DNA of 7,921 nt from an uncultured Spirochaetales bacterium (GCA_934276485.1 CAKQTE010000124.1:1-7921), one strand, 5' to 3'. Counted from the stretch's first letter, positions 1 to 6,365 are shown. The notes: generated from the letters alone by a model not told the origin. Program-made: numbers and translations.

Positions 1-32
1 CTCCAGTAGTTATAATTATACACTACATCCAA

Positions 33-76
33 TCAAAAGAAAAGAGGAACTTCAGCTAAAAAACCGAAATTCCTCA
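33..76 (-). terminator. Leftward rho-independent-type terminator
   Basis: Read on the minus strand, 66-75 (with 44-53 as the partner arm) forms a ten-pair stem: GAGGAATTTC against GAAGTTCCTC with one U-G wobble and a loop of about 12 bases. It is followed at once by TTTTCTTTT. On the plus strand the same hairpin has a C-A mismatch and no clean T run, so it works best leftward. It lies about 90 bases beyond the terminator of the dehydrogenase gene. It may therefore end a short leader transcript rather than that gene. Confidence 0.55.
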
Positions 77-77
77 T

Positions 78-113
78 TTAAATGGCTAAAATTATCGAGC
101 CTAATTTCTTCAT
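78..113 (-). CDS. Possible 11-codon leader peptide (MKKLGSIILAI)
   Basis: A tiny ORF runs leftward from ATG (111-113) to TAA (78-80) and encodes MKKLGSIILAI. It sits between two leftward terminators, and the hairpin of the second begins only a few bases after its stop codon. The peptide ends in a block of Ile-Ile-Leu-Ala-Ile, which resembles branched-chain amino-acid attenuator leaders. It also resembles a truncated signal-peptide start. There is no convincing ribosome binding site upstream, and an ORF of this size can easily arise by chance. The gene it would control lies left of the window, so this is a weak suggestion based on layout only. Confidence 0.15.
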   Translation of the reverse strand: MKKLGSIILAI

Positions 114-164
114 GCGTTTATTCTGAATTCTTGCCTCGAATATTAGAAAGAAAAGGTATTGAGT

Positions 165-197
165 GTAATAAAAACTGAGGCTGGATTTGCCTCAGTT
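165..197 (-). terminator. Rho-independent terminator of the FAD dehydrogenase gene
   Basis: On the minus strand a perfect nine-pair stem, AACTGAGGC with GCCTCAGTT (arms 189-197 and 173-181), encloses a seven-base loop. The T run TTTATT follows directly at 172-167, extending the TT that ends the stem. The hairpin begins about 30 bases after the stop codon of the dehydrogenase gene. Its position, perfect stem and U tract all fit an intrinsic terminator. Confidence 0.85.
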
Positions 198-227
198 GTA
201 TAATCAAGATGTCTTCAAATGACGGAA

Positions 228-1511
228 TTATAGATATTCCCTCATTCCTTCAGCAGCTCTTATGCCAGATGCCCAAGCTCCTGTGATTCCACGGCTTGTG
301 CCAGCACCATCTCCTGCAAAGAATACGCCTTCTGCAACCTGGAAATGATCATCCTTGTATTCAGGCTTATTTGCATATAGCTTGATCTCTGGAAAATACA
401 TGATAGTTGATGGATGCAAGATTCCAGGAACGATGGTATCGAGTTTCTTCATTGAAGACCAAATGCATCTAAGGATCTTTGCTGGCATTGCAAGAGAAAT
501 GTCCGATGGGCAGCAATCCTTCAAGGATGGCTCAAAGTCATACAGATCATTATTGAAGGACTCTGCTTTTGATCTTCTTCCCATTCTAAAGTCTCCAACT
601 CTCTGCATCAAAGGCTTTCCGCCTCCCATCATTGCAGCCATTACGCCCAAGTGCTCTGCATAATCCAAGCCTGATGCAAGAGGCTCTGTGAGTCTTACTG
701 TCTTTAGAATTGCAAAGTTAACAAGACCATTGTTCTTCTTCTCGTCTGCTGCAAATGCGTGTCCATTGACAGAGTAGTAAACGTCTCCCTTGCTTGATAC
801 GTATCGCTCTTTAACAACGTGAGCGTTTCCGCTGTTTGTACAGAATGTACGAACCTGCTTAGGAAAATAGAACTTAGGGTCATAGTAATCCTTAACGATA
901 GGGTAGTGTTCGATTCTTGTCTCGACTCTGATTCCGATGTCCAGGATATTGTCTACATACTTAACACCAAGCTGTTTCATTACATCTTGCAAGAAATGGA
1001 AGCCATGACGACCTGGAGCAACTAGAAGAGTCTTGTATCCAATCTCTCTTCTGTTTGTTCTAAGGACCTTATTGTCGTTGTCTACAACTTCAGCTTCTTC
1101 CTTAAGAGCAAGAGTAACACCCTTCTCCTCAAGTTCCTTCAACAATTTCTTTATAAGCAGTAGTCCACCATCTGTTCCAAGGTGAGTCTGCTTGATCTCC
1201 AACAGTGAGCAATCCAAGCGTTTAGCTCTCTCTTGGTATATTGCAAGGTTTGATTTAGGAAGGATGTTTGGCTTTAGAAACTCTGTTACCTTCTCTAGGT
1301 ATTTATTTGCATTCTCTTCTGTCCAATACTCAAGTGGAAAACCGATAGGGAATGTGAAGTTCATCTTACAGTCATTTCTCATTCCACCTGTTGATACAGA
1401 TGATTTATCTATCATCAATATGGATGCACCGGGGTTGGACTCAAGGAGAGAGAACGCAGCTCCCATTCCAGCAGGTCCTGTTCCGATAATTACTATGTCA
1501 TATTTATCCAT
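228..1511 (-). CDS. NAD(P)/FAD-dependent oxidoreductase, COG2509-like
   Basis: This 427-residue cytoplasmic flavoprotein belongs to the uncharacterised FAD-dependent dehydrogenase group related to COG2509. The N-terminal Rossmann dinucleotide site is GTGPAG at about residues 10-15, preceded by DIVII. A GGMRND segment at 42-47 follows the first beta-alpha-beta unit. The second FAD-contacting motif, FFAGDGAGTSRGI, lies at about 397-409 near the C terminus, followed by the A-W-A-S-G helix, so the protein looks complete. The start is ATG at 1509-1511, six bases after GGAGGA (1523-1518). A TTG two codons earlier would touch that site and is unlikely. The gene stands alone, with its own terminator downstream and a divergent regulator upstream. 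Its substrate cannot be read from the sequence. Members are often annotated only as putative dehydrogenases. Confidence 0.85.
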   Translation of the reverse strand: MDKYDIVIIGTGPAGMGAAFSLLESNPGASILMIDKSSVSTGGMRNDCKMNFTFPIGFPLEYWTEENANKYLEKVTEFLKPNILPKSNLAIYQERAKRLDCSLLEIKQTHLGTDGGLLLIKKLLKELEEKGVTLALKEEAEVVDNDNKVLRTNRREIGYKTLLVAPGRHGFHFLQDVMKQLGVKYVDNILDIGIRVETRIEHYPIVKDYYDPKFYFPKQVRTFCTNSGNAHVVKERYVSSKGDVYYSVNGHAFAADEKKNNGLVNFAILKTVRLTEPLASGLDYAEHLGVMAAMMGGGKPLMQRVGDFRMGRRSKAESFNNDLYDFEPSLKDCCPSDISLAMPAKILRCIWSSMKKLDTIVPGILHPSTIMYFPEIKLYANKPEYKDDHFQVAEGVFFAGDGAGTSRGITGAWASGIRAAEGMREYL

Positions 1512-1530
1512 GGGCAATCCTCCATGCCCT

Positions 1531-1559
1531 ATTATGACGATTTAGGTAAAGAATGGAAA
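1531..1559 (-). promoter_or_regulatory. Candidate promoter for the FAD dehydrogenase gene
   Basis: On the minus strand TTTCCA (1559-1554) and CATAAT (1536-1531) are separated by 17 bases. These are a four-of-six match to the -35 hexamer and a five-of-six match to the -10 hexamer of the housekeeping promoter. Placement about 20 bases upstream of the ribosome binding site start is reasonable. This is a pattern match only. Confidence 0.35.
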
Positions 1560-1576
1560 TATATTTTGAGAGGAAT

Positions 1577-1591
1577 AATAGATTTTCTATT
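1577..1591. promoter_or_regulatory. Inverted repeat in divergent promoter region, candidate operator
   Basis: AATAGA and TCTATT form perfect six-base arms around a three-base centre (TTT). The repeat overlaps the first two bases of the candidate -35 hexamer of the rightward promoter. It lies between the dehydrogenase gene and the gene for a DNA-binding protein, which is a common place for an autoregulatory operator. The A+T richness of the region means it could be chance. Confidence 0.3.
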
Positions 1592-1618
1592 GCATGATAA
1601 TTGTTCCGAGTTTATATT
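1590..1618 (+). promoter_or_regulatory. Candidate promoter of the HTH-pseudoFic/deacylase operon
   Basis: TTGCAT (1590-1595) and TATATT (1613-1618) are spaced by exactly 17 bases, each close to the housekeeping consensus. Transcription would begin near 1625, just ahead of AGGAGA (1634-1639). That site is nine bases before the ATG of the regulator gene. Confidence 0.5.
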
Positions 1619-1648
1619 TCTGTATTAAGTTTTAGGAGATATTGAGTC

Positions 1649-2545
1649 ATGAATTACATGGATGTTCAACAGGCTTCCAAGAAATGGGGCATATCAGATA
1701 GACGCATTAGAATCCTTTGCAATGAAGGGCGAGTTGATGGTGCTGTAAAGCTTGGATGGTCATGGACAATTCCTGAGGATGCACCTAAGCCTAGGGATGG
1801 TAGAGTCCTTAGGCGATTCAAGAACCTCGATATCAGGCCAGGAAGCATCGATGTTGCACGCCTTGAGAGACTGAAAGAGGCAATCCCTGTCGATAGCAGC
1901 CTTAAAGAGAACAAGGCTTTTGAAAATGTAATTGTATCATCACTTCATTGCTTGTTGAAAAAAGAAGGGAAAGATATCTCGAAAGAAGAGATAGAGACAA
2001 TCTTTTCTGGCTCTATTGTGCCTTCTCTTTCGCTAGAAGATCATTTGATCTGCATAAACTTCAGATCCATCATATTTTCATTGATAGACAAGAAAACAAG
2101 ATGGTTCGAAGGTGATTTAAAAGAAGATTACATAAGACTATTGCAGGGAATCGATGATATTTCGTCAAACGAGTATCGTGATGGTTTTACACGCTATGCA
2201 ATAAGGGAGAGGGAAAAGGTAAAGGTTTCTGTGCAGATGGAGACTATGTTTACCCAATATGAATCCTCTTGGAAGAATCTTCATGGACTTCTGTCCGGAA
2301 TATTACTGTATGGAGAACTACTTAGGATCGACCCGTTTGGACGATATGGCTTACTTTTTGCATATATAGTTCTTTCTGGAGAGCTCCTTCGAAATGGCAT
2401 TTTGCCACCACTGTTTACTGCCGATAGCTTGGATGTGGTAGGGGTTGCATTCTCAATGGCACTAAAAAGAGGTAACTATAGCGACTTTACAGCGTTTATA
2501 GAACAGAGTGTGATTTCATGCTATGGAGAGATTGCAAATGTATGA
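1649..2545 (+). CDS. HTH DNA-binding protein fused to a degenerate Fic-like domain
   Basis: This 298-residue protein starts with an excisionase/MerR-type helix-turn-helix (residues about 3-52: DVQQASKKWGISDRRIRILC, then GAVKLGWSWTIPEDAPKPRDGR). That segment is typical of DNA-binding modules attached to Fic proteins. Residues about 90-145 resemble the Fic N-terminal region, including S-L-E-D-H-L-I-C-I-N, like the S-L-x-E-H-L-x-x-x-N of the family. Residues 221-255 resemble the Fic core, but IDPFGRYGLL (227-236) stands where HPFx(D/E)GNGRxxR is expected. The catalytic His is replaced by Asp and about four residues covering the anion-binding GNG turn are missing. The following LLRNGILPPLF and the C-terminal helix with ALKRGNYSDFTAFI also fit Fic. 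I infer a regulator that has lost AMP transfer. AGGAGA lies nine bases before the ATG. Homology is judged by eye; a MerR-like regulator with an unrelated domain is the alternative. Confidence 0.7.
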   Translation: MNYMDVQQASKKWGISDRRIRILCNEGRVDGAVKLGWSWTIPEDAPKPRDGRVLRRFKNLDIRPGSIDVARLERLKEAIPVDSSLKENKAFENVIVSSLHCLLKKEGKDISKEEIETIFSGSIVPSLSLEDHLICINFRSIIFSLIDKKTRWFEGDLKEDYIRLLQGIDDISSNEYRDGFTRYAIREREKVKVSVQMETMFTQYESSWKNLHGLLSGILLYGELLRIDPFGRYGLLFAYIVLSGELLRNGILPPLFTADSLDVVGVAFSMALKRGNYSDFTAFIEQSVISCYGEIANV

Positions 2546-4085
2546 TTATATATTCAAGAATGCTCTAGTTGTTGATGGTAGCGGTAAAGCTCCATATAAG
2601 GCAGATGTTGCAACATTTGCAGGTGCAATTGCGCTAATTGGACAGTCAGGTCTTACAAGAGGAAAGAATATCATAGATTGTAAAGGAAAGATTCTCTCTC
2701 CTGGTTTTGTTGATATGCATACTCATACAGACCTTGAGGTCTTGAGAGATAGAAATGCAACTGCGAGAATCATACAAGGTATTACAACTGATGTTACAGG
2801 TAACTGTGGAATAGGTACATTTCCAAATGTAAACCCATACCTGAAGGATTTTGTTGGCGATGTTCTAGGCTCTTATGATTCGTGGTCATGGTCTGACTAC
2901 ACATCCTGGAAAGATTATGTGTCGAAAGATGGGATAGGTTCAAATCAGCTATATCTTGTGAGCCACAGTGCTCTTAGAGTTGCTGCAATGGGCCATGATT
3001 CAGGGCGTGAGGCAACAGAAGATGAGATAGTATCGATGTGTTCATACCTTGACGAAGCACTCTCAGCAGGCGCTCATGGACTATCGACAGGGTTGTATTA
3101 TAGCCCTTGCTTGTATGCAACGCGAGATGAAATCCTTGCTCTCTTGACTATTGTTAAGGAGCATGATGCACTATTTACAGTTCACCATAGATGTGAAGGA
3201 AATGACGTTGTCGAATCCTTGAAGGAAGTATTGGACCTTGCTTCTGAAAGTGGTGTGAAGATAGAGATATCACACCTAAAAGCAATAGGGGATAAGAACC
3301 AAGATAAGGTACAAACTCTTCTTGATATGATAGATGAATATCGTGAGAAGGGCGTAGATGTTAAATTCGATCAATATCCATATATCTATGGCTCTACATC
3401 TCTCTTTTCTCTTCTTCCTCCTTCGATTCTTGCTTTCTCGAAATATGAGCAATGCCTTGCTCTATCTCTTGAAAACTCAAGAGAGGATATGAAAAAGGAG
3501 ATACTGTCTCCTGATGGTTGGGATAGCATCTATCAGATGGTAGGACCCGAGAAGATAAAAGCAATATATTTAGAGCACCACCCAGAATACAATGGAATGA
3601 CTATCACTGAACTTGGAAACAAGCTTAAGAAAGATCCATTGGATGCTCTTTTTGATGTTCTTTCAGAAGAGACAGGACTTGCTGTCATGGAAGATATTAC
3701 AACAACAGAAGAGAATCTGAAGAAGATAATGGCTCATAGCTTGATGTGCTTTGGTTCTGATAGCCTGTACTCATCTCCAATGCCTCATCCTCGTTCATTC
3801 CATTCAACTGTAGAGTTCCTTTCAAAGTATGTAAGAGATGAGAAAGTCCTAACGCTGGAAGAAGCAATTAGACGTATGACTTCTGAGCCTTGTTTAAGAT
3901 TAAAACTTACGGGCAGAGGCCTGATTAAGGAAGGATACGTTGCAGATATCGTCGTCTTTGATCTAAATGCTCTTTCTCCTGATGGGCTCTTTGCAAACAA
4001 GGGCTTTGATTATGTGCTTGTTAATGGAGTTGCAGCAATGGCAAATGGAAATCTTACAGGTGCACGCGGAGGCATTGTTCTATAG
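2538..4085 (+). CDS. N-acyl-D-amino-acid deacylase (D-aminoacylase) family amidohydrolase
   Basis: This 515-residue cytoplasmic metal-dependent hydrolase would remove the acyl group from N-acyl-D-amino acids or related peptide compounds. The N-terminal beta-sandwich strand FKNALVVDGSG opens the protein. The metal ligands known in D-aminoacylases are all visible: HTHTD (His61, His63), GNCGIG (Cys90), VHHR (His216), ISHLK (His246) and GSDS (Asp408). DQYPY (278-282) and PHPRSFHS (416-423) are further family signatures, and VADIVVFD near the C terminus completes the sandwich. Length is normal for the family. I chose ATG 2538 because GGAGAG (2525-2530) lies seven bases before it. An in-frame ATG at 2523 has no such site. 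The start overlaps the end of the upstream regulator gene by eight bases, suggesting translational coupling. Exact acyl-amino-acid preference cannot be told, and dihydroorotase-like or dipeptidase roles are less likely. Confidence 0.88.
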   Translation: MYDYIFKNALVVDGSGKAPYKADVATFAGAIALIGQSGLTRGKNIIDCKGKILSPGFVDMHTHTDLEVLRDRNATARIIQGITTDVTGNCGIGTFPNVNPYLKDFVGDVLGSYDSWSWSDYTSWKDYVSKDGIGSNQLYLVSHSALRVAAMGHDSGREATEDEIVSMCSYLDEALSAGAHGLSTGLYYSPCLYATRDEILALLTIVKEHDALFTVHHRCEGNDVVESLKEVLDLASESGVKIEISHLKAIGDKNQDKVQTLLDMIDEYREKGVDVKFDQYPYIYGSTSLFSLLPPSILAFSKYEQCLALSLENSREDMKKEILSPDGWDSIYQMVGPEKIKAIYLEHHPEYNGMTITELGNKLKKDPLDALFDVLSEETGLAVMEDITTTEENLKKIMAHSLMCFGSDSLYSSPMPHPRSFHSTVEFLSKYVRDEKVLTLEEAIRRMTSEPCLRLKLTGRGLIKEGYVADIVVFDLNALSPDGLFANKGFDYVLVNGVAAMANGNLTGARGGIVL

Positions 4086-4090
4086 CTTAT

Positions 4091-4136
4091 AAAATCCAAG
4101 CGGGAATCCTCCCGTCTTTAGGCGGGAGAGTTGTCA
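4091..4136 (+). repeat. Hairpin resembling a solo IS200/IS605-family right end; may also terminate
   Basis: Just after the deacylase stop codon the sequence reads AAAATCCAAGCGGGAATCC, then a hairpin with loop TTTA and an eight-pair stem (4109-4116 with 4121-4128, one G-T pair), then AGAGTTGTCAC. GGGAATCC, a C+G-rich hairpin whose top reads TCTTTAGG, and a trailing GTCA are the layout I know from right ends of IS605-type elements. No tnpA or tnpB remains nearby, so it would be a scar or a small non-autonomous relic. A second fold pairs CGGGA (4101-4105) with TCCCG (4110-4114). The hairpin lies between convergent genes and could terminate both, but lacks a T run on the plus strand. Its end meets the stop codon of the lipid gene. 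Confidence 0.4.
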
Positions 4137-4685
4137 CGCGTGCAATATTGTATGGGTATCTGTTTTAGGATCTGATATCGTAAATACGATAGCTATTTCC
4201 TCGATAACAGCCAATAGTGCAAATACACATCCGATGATACATGGAATCGATATTCCAATAAATGGAATAAGGTAGATTACTATGAACATCGATACTGTTG
4301 TTGCTTTATTAAGCCATGTGTGCAATGAGACAAGACGCTTGAATTTAATTGCTTCTGTTGTATAGCAAAACAATCTTAAAATAAGTACTAATATTAGGAT
4401 AATGGAAGCAGCTAGATTGAGGTTCTTGATTGCAAATGGAACCATCTTTGATAGTGCGATGATGAAAAATGTTAGATCTGCAACGCTATCGATTTGTGCT
4501 CCCAGCTTTCCTGCAGTTCCCATCTTTCTTGCAATTGGTCCATCTATAGCATCTGTAAGTCCTGCAAGAGTGAAGAATATATAGTACTTGAAGGAAAATA
4601 CAGGATAGAACAACATGCCTAGTGCAAGAGGAATCCTGGATAATGTAACGATATTTGCAAGATTCCTCTTTAGAAAACTATTCAT
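4134..4685 (-). CDS. CDP-alcohol phosphatidyltransferase family membrane enzyme
   Basis: This 183-residue integral membrane protein transfers a phosphatidyl group from a CDP-linked lipid to an alcohol such as glycerol phosphate, serine or inositol phosphate. The full catalytic signature is present: Asp45, Asp48-Gly49, Ala52-Arg53, Gly62, Asp66 and Asp70, with the standard spacing. NIVTLSRIPLALGMLF at about 11-26 is the usual first membrane segment, and several hydrophobic stretches follow (about 34-44, 71-86, 91-107, 121-137, 139-158). The start is ATG 4683-4685, preceded by AGAGG at four bases. An ATG nine codons earlier would run through an inverted repeat and has no ribosome binding site. 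The upstream neighbour on the same strand is the cupin gene, 71 bases away. Its head-group specificity (PgsA-like, PssA-like or other) cannot be settled from the motif. Confidence 0.87.
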   Translation of the reverse strand: MNSFLKRNLANIVTLSRIPLALGMLFYPVFSFKYYIFFTLAGLTDAIDGPIARKMGTAGKLGAQIDSVADLTFFIIALSKMVPFAIKNLNLAASIILILVLILRLFCYTTEAIKFKRLVSLHTWLNKATTVSMFIVIYLIPFIGISIPCIIGCVFALLAVIEEIAIVFTISDPKTDTHTILHA

Positions 4686-4698
4686 AACACCTCTTAGA

Positions 4699-4714
4699 AA
4701 GTGTAAAAACACTT
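4699..4714. promoter_or_regulatory. Perfect inverted repeat ahead of the phosphatidyltransferase gene
   Basis: AAGTGT and ACACTT form six-base arms around AAAA, directly upstream of the ribosome binding site of the lipid gene. In the minus-strand transcript this would be a six-pair hairpin with a UUUU loop placed a few bases before AGAGG. It could act as an operator or as a messenger stabiliser. Minus-strand TTGCAA (4749-4744) further upstream is a possible -35 element, but the -10 is poor. Confidence 0.3.
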
Positions 4715-4756
4715 ACGGTTTAGAGGTATCACAAAATAAAATGAGTTGCAACCTTG

Positions 4757-5092
4757 TTAGGCAAGGAAATCCTTTCTCTCAGGAGTAAAGATATCAATCA
4801 AAACGCCCTTTTCAAGACATACGCATCCATGAAGAACGTTTGGTTCTTTGTACATTGTATCTCCCTCTCTTACAATCTGCTTTACGCCATTGATTGTGAA
4901 TTCAAAAGCACCAGACTTTACATATGTGCTCTGAGTATGAGGATGCTGATGCATAGGTCCAATAGAACCTGTTTCAAATGAAACTTCACAAACCATCAAA
5001 TCTTCATTATGTGCAAGGACCTTTCTAGTAACTCCTTCTCCAACTACCTTTGCTTCAATATCCTTTGTTAGGAAAAAATTTTGTGTAGACAT
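4757..5092 (-). CDS. KdgF-like single-domain cupin
   Basis: This 111-residue small cytoplasmic beta-barrel protein is most like KdgF-type cupins, which open the ring of 4,5-unsaturated uronates during pectin or alginate breakdown. The metal-binding cupin motif 1 is His48-Gln-His50-Pro-His52-Thr-Gln54, and motif 2 supplies His88 (PNVLHG). The C-terminal LIDIFTPERKDFL carries Asp100 and Arg106, six apart, like the catalytic Asp and Arg pair reported for KdgF. Length and ending at D-F-L fit the family. The start ATG has GGAGG (5103-5099) six bases upstream. No uronate-pathway gene is adjacent; the neighbours are lipid and rRNA-modification genes. The substrate is therefore inferred from motif resemblance alone, and a generic metal cupin remains possible. 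Confidence 0.78.
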   Translation of the reverse strand: MSTQNFFLTKDIEAKVVGEGVTRKVLAHNEDLMVCEVSFETGSIGPMHQHPHTQSTYVKSGAFEFTINGVKQIVREGDTMYKEPNVLHGCVCLEKGVLIDIFTPERKDFLA

Positions 5093-5110
5093 ATCTCGCC
5101 TCCGCTTTTG

Positions 5111-5116
5111 ATTATA
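5111..5116 (-). promoter_or_regulatory. Candidate -10 element for the cupin gene
   Basis: The minus strand carries a perfect TATAAT here, preceded by CGA. Transcription would start about at 5104, giving a very short leader that begins right at the GGAGG of the cupin gene. No good -35 hexamer is found at 16-18 bases upstream, so an activator or a weak promoter is possible. Confidence 0.35.
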
Positions 5117-5166
5117 TCGAAGATAGAAAAACTCTACTAGTAAGCATACATATATTGAAGTTACTT

Positions 5167-5193
5167 GAAGGAATCTTCACAATGACTATATGA
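5167..5193 (+). promoter_or_regulatory. Ribosome binding site and three-codon mini-ORF leading into the rRNA methyltransferase
   Basis: GAAGGA (5167-5172) is nine bases before an ATG at 5182, the normal distance. That ATG opens only ATG-ACT-ATA-TGA. The TGA (5191-5193) overlaps the ATG of the methyltransferase (5190-5192) in the form ATGA. The methyltransferase start itself is 17 bases from the binding site, too far for normal use. No other start codon lies in its frame before an in-frame TGA at 5166-5168. TGAAG (5166-5170) can also pair with CTTCA (5175-5179), placing the binding site in a small hairpin. Reinitiation after the mini-ORF is my inference. Confidence 0.45.
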
Positions 5194-6359
5194 AAGAAAA
5201 AAGACGATATTGCCCACTTTATGGAAGATGTGGTAGCTGTGAATATGTTAATCAGGATTATAGGGAAGAGCTCGGAGAGAAGTTTCTAAGAGTGAATAAG
5301 ATGCTCAAGAGTTTTGGATATGTTGAGCAAGTGCTTCCTTCTCCTCATATCACAGGATATAGATGCAAGGTTCAAGCTGTCTGTGGTCACGATAGCGATG
5401 GTAAGTTTGTTACTGGTATATATAGAAAAGGTTCTCACAAGATAGTTCCTATCAGATCATGTGCTCTCGAAGATGGAAGGGCTACAGCTATTTTGCAGAC
5501 TGTTAGACAGATGGCAAATCGCTTTGGCATTCGCGCATACGATGAGGATTTGGACTATGGAGAGTTAAGACATATCCTTATCCGTGTAGGCTTTAACACA
5601 AATGAAGCAATGGTTGTTCTTGTTACAGGAAGGGAAGACTTTCCTCATAGAGCAGACTTTGTTTCTGCTTTGCACCAGAAGAATCCAGAGATCAAGACAA
5701 TATGCCAGATTGTAAATAGAGAAAAGACCAGTATGGTCATTTCAGAGAACCCGGAAGTTAAAGTTCTCTATGGCAAGGGCTATATCATAGACCGCTTATG
5801 TGGTCTTAGATTCAGAATAGGACCAACTAGCTTCTATCAGGTGAACCCAGAGCAGACAGAGAATCTATATACTATCGCAATGCGTATGGCTCAGCTTAGG
5901 GATGACGATGTTGTAGTTGATGCATATTGCGGAACAGGAACTATCGGTCTAATCGCTGCAAGCTATGGAGTAAAGAAGGTTATTGGAATTGAAGCAAACG
6001 AAGAAGCCGTAAGAGATGCTCGCTTGAATGCTGATATGAACAAGATCGAGAATGCAGAGTTCATACAAGCAGATGCTTCAAAATACCTAAAGGAGATGGC
6101 AAAGAGAAAAGAACATTGCTCTGTATTGTTTTTGGATCCTCCACGCTCAGGCTCCACAGAGGAGTTCTTGGCAGCAGCAGGACGCCTGGATCCAGATGTC
6201 ATTGTCTACATATCATGCAATCCAGATACTCTCGGTCGTGATATGAGGTATATTCGTAGATTCCTTCCTTATTCAGTAAGAGGCATACAACCTGTTGATA
6301 TGTTCCCTGGTTCTGAACATGTTGAGACGGTAGTATTGATGTCACGGGTTGAGCGGTGA
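5190..6359 (+). CDS. 23S rRNA (uracil-C5)-methyltransferase, RlmD/RlmCD (TrmA/RumA) family
   Basis: This 389-residue cytoplasmic enzyme methylates C5 of a uracil in 23S rRNA using S-adenosylmethionine. An iron-sulfur site is visible as Cys8, Cys14, Cys17 and Cys91 (CPLYGRCGSC, then RSCALED). FYQVNPEQTE (215-224) is the RNA-binding/active-site family signature. DAYCGTGTIG (244-253) is the SAM-binding loop, and DPPRSG (316-321) and SCNP with catalytic Cys343 follow. The C-terminal VDMFPGSEHVETVVLM carries the general base Glu379. The N-terminal TRAM domain found in many relatives is absent, so the protein is shorter than RumA of enterics. The target position (such as 747 or 1939) cannot be decided. 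The start is forced by an in-frame stop just upstream and sits in an odd initiation context. The remnant IS21 end begins about three bases after the stop codon. Confidence 0.92.
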   Translation: MKEKRRYCPLYGRCGSCEYVNQDYREELGEKFLRVNKMLKSFGYVEQVLPSPHITGYRCKVQAVCGHDSDGKFVTGIYRKGSHKIVPIRSCALEDGRATAILQTVRQMANRFGIRAYDEDLDYGELRHILIRVGFNTNEAMVVLVTGREDFPHRADFVSALHQKNPEIKTICQIVNREKTSMVISENPEVKVLYGKGYIIDRLCGLRFRIGPTSFYQVNPEQTENLYTIAMRMAQLRDDDVVVDAYCGTGTIGLIAASYGVKKVIGIEANEEAVRDARLNADMNKIENAEFIQADASKYLKEMAKRKEHCSVLFLDPPRSGSTEEFLAAAGRLDPDVIVYISCNPDTLGRDMRYIRRFLPYSVRGIQPVDMFPGSEHVETVVLMSRVER

Positions 6360-6365
6360 TATGTG

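Noticed and set aside
355..663. Open frame of about 100 codons opposite the FAD dehydrogenase
   Set aside because: It is antisense to a clearly conserved gene, has no ribosome binding site and no recognisable protein features.
1512..1517. TTG start two codons before the chosen dehydrogenase start
   Set aside because: It directly touches the GGAGGA site, leaving no spacing; the ATG at 1509-1511 has six bases.
2523..2537. Earlier ATG for the deacylase
   Set aside because: It has no ribosome binding site, and the GGAGAG that serves the ATG at 2538 lies inside this extension. The family starts at about the strand YDYIFKNA.
4686..4712. Nine-codon N-terminal extension of the phosphatidyltransferase
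   Set aside because: It overlaps the inverted repeat and the ribosome binding site of the better start at 4685.
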